Assembly (NCBI GenBank): GCA_910587175.1
Contig: CAJULH010000050.1
Coordinates: forward strand, 1 to 14,280
Length of the DNA stretch: 14,280 nucleotides
Direction of reading: 5' to 3'
Source of the DNA: Candidatus Gastranaerophilales bacterium
GTDB lineage: Bacteria > Cyanobacteriota > Vampirovibrionia > Gastranaerophilales > Gastranaerophilaceae
Shown: positions 13,658-14,280 of the stretch, piece by piece
Layout of the letters: every line of letters begins with the position of its first letter
Numbering within the stretch: position 1 is the first letter of the stretch
Translations under genes and position numbers: made by a program
The notes under the pieces: generated by a model
What the model was told of the DNA's origin: nothing
Seen by the model: only the letters and a program-made list of their open reading frames with translations
The model's database searches: none

Positions 13658-13984
13658 TTATTGCCTTGCAGCCTGGCAAAATTTAAATAAAACACGTGCA
13701 AGCGCGTCGTTTTGCTGCACTTCATTTATTACAAATGATCTGATTTCTTCAATAGATTTATGATGATTAAAAATAAATAGTTCATGAATTTCAATATCCA
13801 GTGCTGATGCTATTTTTGCAAGATTTTCAGGCGAAGGATAATTTTTACCATTTTCAATTTTGGAAACATTGTTTGGTTCTATATCTATTAGCTCTGCAAG
13901 CTGTTCCTGGGTCATTTTGCGCAGCCGCCTGACTTCTTTTATTCTGCTTCCCAGCAGCTTTTTTACATTAACGAGGGTTGTCAT
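13658..13984 (-). CDS. XRE-family helix-turn-helix transcriptional regulator
   Basis: A 108-residue DNA-binding protein. Residues 11-66 (LGSRIKEVRRLRKMTQEQLAEL, then NNVSKIENGKNYPSPENLAKIASALDIEIHELF) are a complete Cro/C1-type domain, with the recognition helix around NNVSKIENG. The C-terminal 40 residues (HHKSIEEIRSFVINEVQQNDALARVLFKFCQAARQ) are helical and may form the dimer interface. AAGGG lies seven bases before the ATG. The gene is divergent from the pseudopilin-type gene at 14166, and the 181 bases between them hold two inverted repeats and a strong promoter. Control of itself and of that gene is a reasonable inference. There are no phage genes nearby to suggest a prophage repressor. 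Confidence 0.93.
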   Translation of the reverse strand: MTTLVNVKKLLGSRIKEVRRLRKMTQEQLAELIDIEPNNVSKIENGKNYPSPENLAKIASALDIEIHELFIFNHHKSIEEIRSFVINEVQQNDALARVLFKFCQAARQ

Positions 13985-14026
13985 ATAAATACCCTTTTTG
14001 CCTACTATTACTTAATATTAGCGACA

Positions 14027-14041
14027 TTTCACTAAATGAAA
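14027..14041. promoter_or_regulatory. Operator-like palindrome between the XRE gene and the pseudopilin gene
   Basis: TTTCACTAAATGAAA has perfect 5-base arms (TTTCA/TGAAA). It lies 43 bases upstream of the XRE ATG and 25 bases before the -35 box of the opposite promoter, a good place for autoregulation. A second inverted repeat, ATTAG-N6-CTAAT, lies at 14098-14113, just after the predicted transcription start. Confidence 0.35.
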
Positions 14042-14065
14042 CACAATCTTATGAATCATATTTAT

Positions 14066-14094
14066 TTGACAACTAGTTCTAATAAATATAGAAT
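14066..14094 (+). promoter_or_regulatory. Strong sigma-70 promoter of the pseudopilin gene
   Basis: TTGACA (14066-14071), a perfect -35 box, and TAGAAT (14089-14094) are separated by 17 bases. A start near 14101 leaves a leader of about 65 bases before the ATG at 14166. Confidence 0.75.
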
Positions 14095-14165
14095 ACAATT
14101 AGTTACATCTAATTTTATACGAAAAGTTGTTGTATTAAATAGAAATTTTAGGGAAATTGTTTATT

Positions 14166-14280
14166 ATGAAGAAAAGTTGTTCCGGGGTAAAAAAGCCCCA
14201 AATGGCGCAATGCGCTTTCTCTTTAGTTGAGATGCTTATGGCTTTGCTTGTGGCATCATTGTTGCTTGCAGCACTTGCTC
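14166..14280 (+). CDS. Prepilin-like protein, N-terminus only (cut by window end)
   Basis: Only the first 38 codons are visible. AGGGAA stands ten bases before the ATG. The leader of 16 residues (MKKSCSGVKKPQMAQC plus A) is followed by FSLVEMLMALLVASLLLAALA, a prepilin-type helix with Phe at the mature first position and Glu at position 5. The residue before the cut is Ala (A17), where Gly is usual; prepilin peptidases tolerate Ala. Such FSLVEMLMALL starts are common in minor pseudopilins of the GspH/I/J kind or in pilus-assembly minor pilins. The overlapping open frame at 14036-14230 is not credible because it spans the promoter and lacks a ribosome binding site. The rest of the protein, and any following pilin genes, lie beyond the window. 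Confidence 0.75.
   Translation, partial: MKKSCSGVKKPQMAQCAFSLVEMLMALLVASLLLAALA

Noticed and set aside
13650..13690. Possible terminator between nadE and the XRE gene (TTGCC/GGCAA)
   Set aside because: The stem is only five bases, lies inside XRE coding DNA and lacks a T run.
14036..14230. Plus-strand frame of 64 codons
   Set aside because: It covers the TTGACA-N17-TAGAAT promoter and overlaps the prepilin start in another frame; no ribosome binding site.
1..14280. CRISPR array
   Set aside because: No regularly spaced repeat of 20-40 bases was seen; the repeats found are pairs or inverted arms.

Overview
The window looks like a chromosomal segment of a non-photosynthetic, anaerobic relative of the cyanobacteria (Melainabacteria / Gastranaerophilales type). 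This is an inference. It rests on low GC content, a class III prepilin with the form common in that group (10-residue leader, GFTLAELL), two adjacent orphan proteins with a short N-terminal SFxG motif, a long two-domain glutamine-dependent NAD synthetase, and a hybrid-cluster protein typical of anaerobes. No rRNA or marker gene is present to prove it.

Layout. 1-2554 (minus): two lineage-type hypothetical proteins, the first cut by the window start. 2555-3222: a 668-base gene-free stretch with short inverted and direct repeats, ending in a good promoter. 3223-4782 (plus): class I hybrid-cluster protein (hcp) and its terminator. 4850-5758 (plus): a protein with a JAB/JAMM-like HxHP...SxxD motif, preceded by repeated and palindromic operator-like DNA. 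5939-6500 (minus): a small P-loop protein with a duplicated 3' end. 6550-6792: tRNA-Arg(TCT) with its terminator and a rearranged tRNA-like remnant. 6968-8895 (minus): promoter, prepilin, S-methylthioadenosine phosphorylase and YggT, closely spaced. 8911-10563 (minus): zinc-type anti-sigma factor, ECF sigma factor and an LTXXQ (Spy/CpxP-like) periplasmic protein, closed by a terminator. 10664-10851: a MITE-like element with 23-base perfect terminal inverted repeats and inner hairpins. 10947-11575 (plus): a small single-pass membrane protein with a terminator. 11602-13626 (plus): NAD synthetase. 13658-13984 (minus): XRE regulator. 14066-14280 (plus): a strong promoter and the start of a second pseudopilin-type gene that leaves the window.

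How the genes work together. The clearest functional unit is anti-sigma / sigma / LTXXQ. It looks like an envelope-stress or metal-sensing circuit in which the sigma factor may drive its own operon from a GAAC-N16-CGTT site. The prepilin-mtnP-yggT group probably shares one transcript, although only its envelope genes are obviously related. NAD synthesis, methylthioadenosine salvage and hcp are housekeeping or stress-defence functions. No CRISPR array, insertion sequence transposase or complete mobile element was found. The least explained parts are the JAB-like gene with its control region, the tRNA-derived remnant, the 188-base inverted-repeat element and the repeats around 2580-2800.
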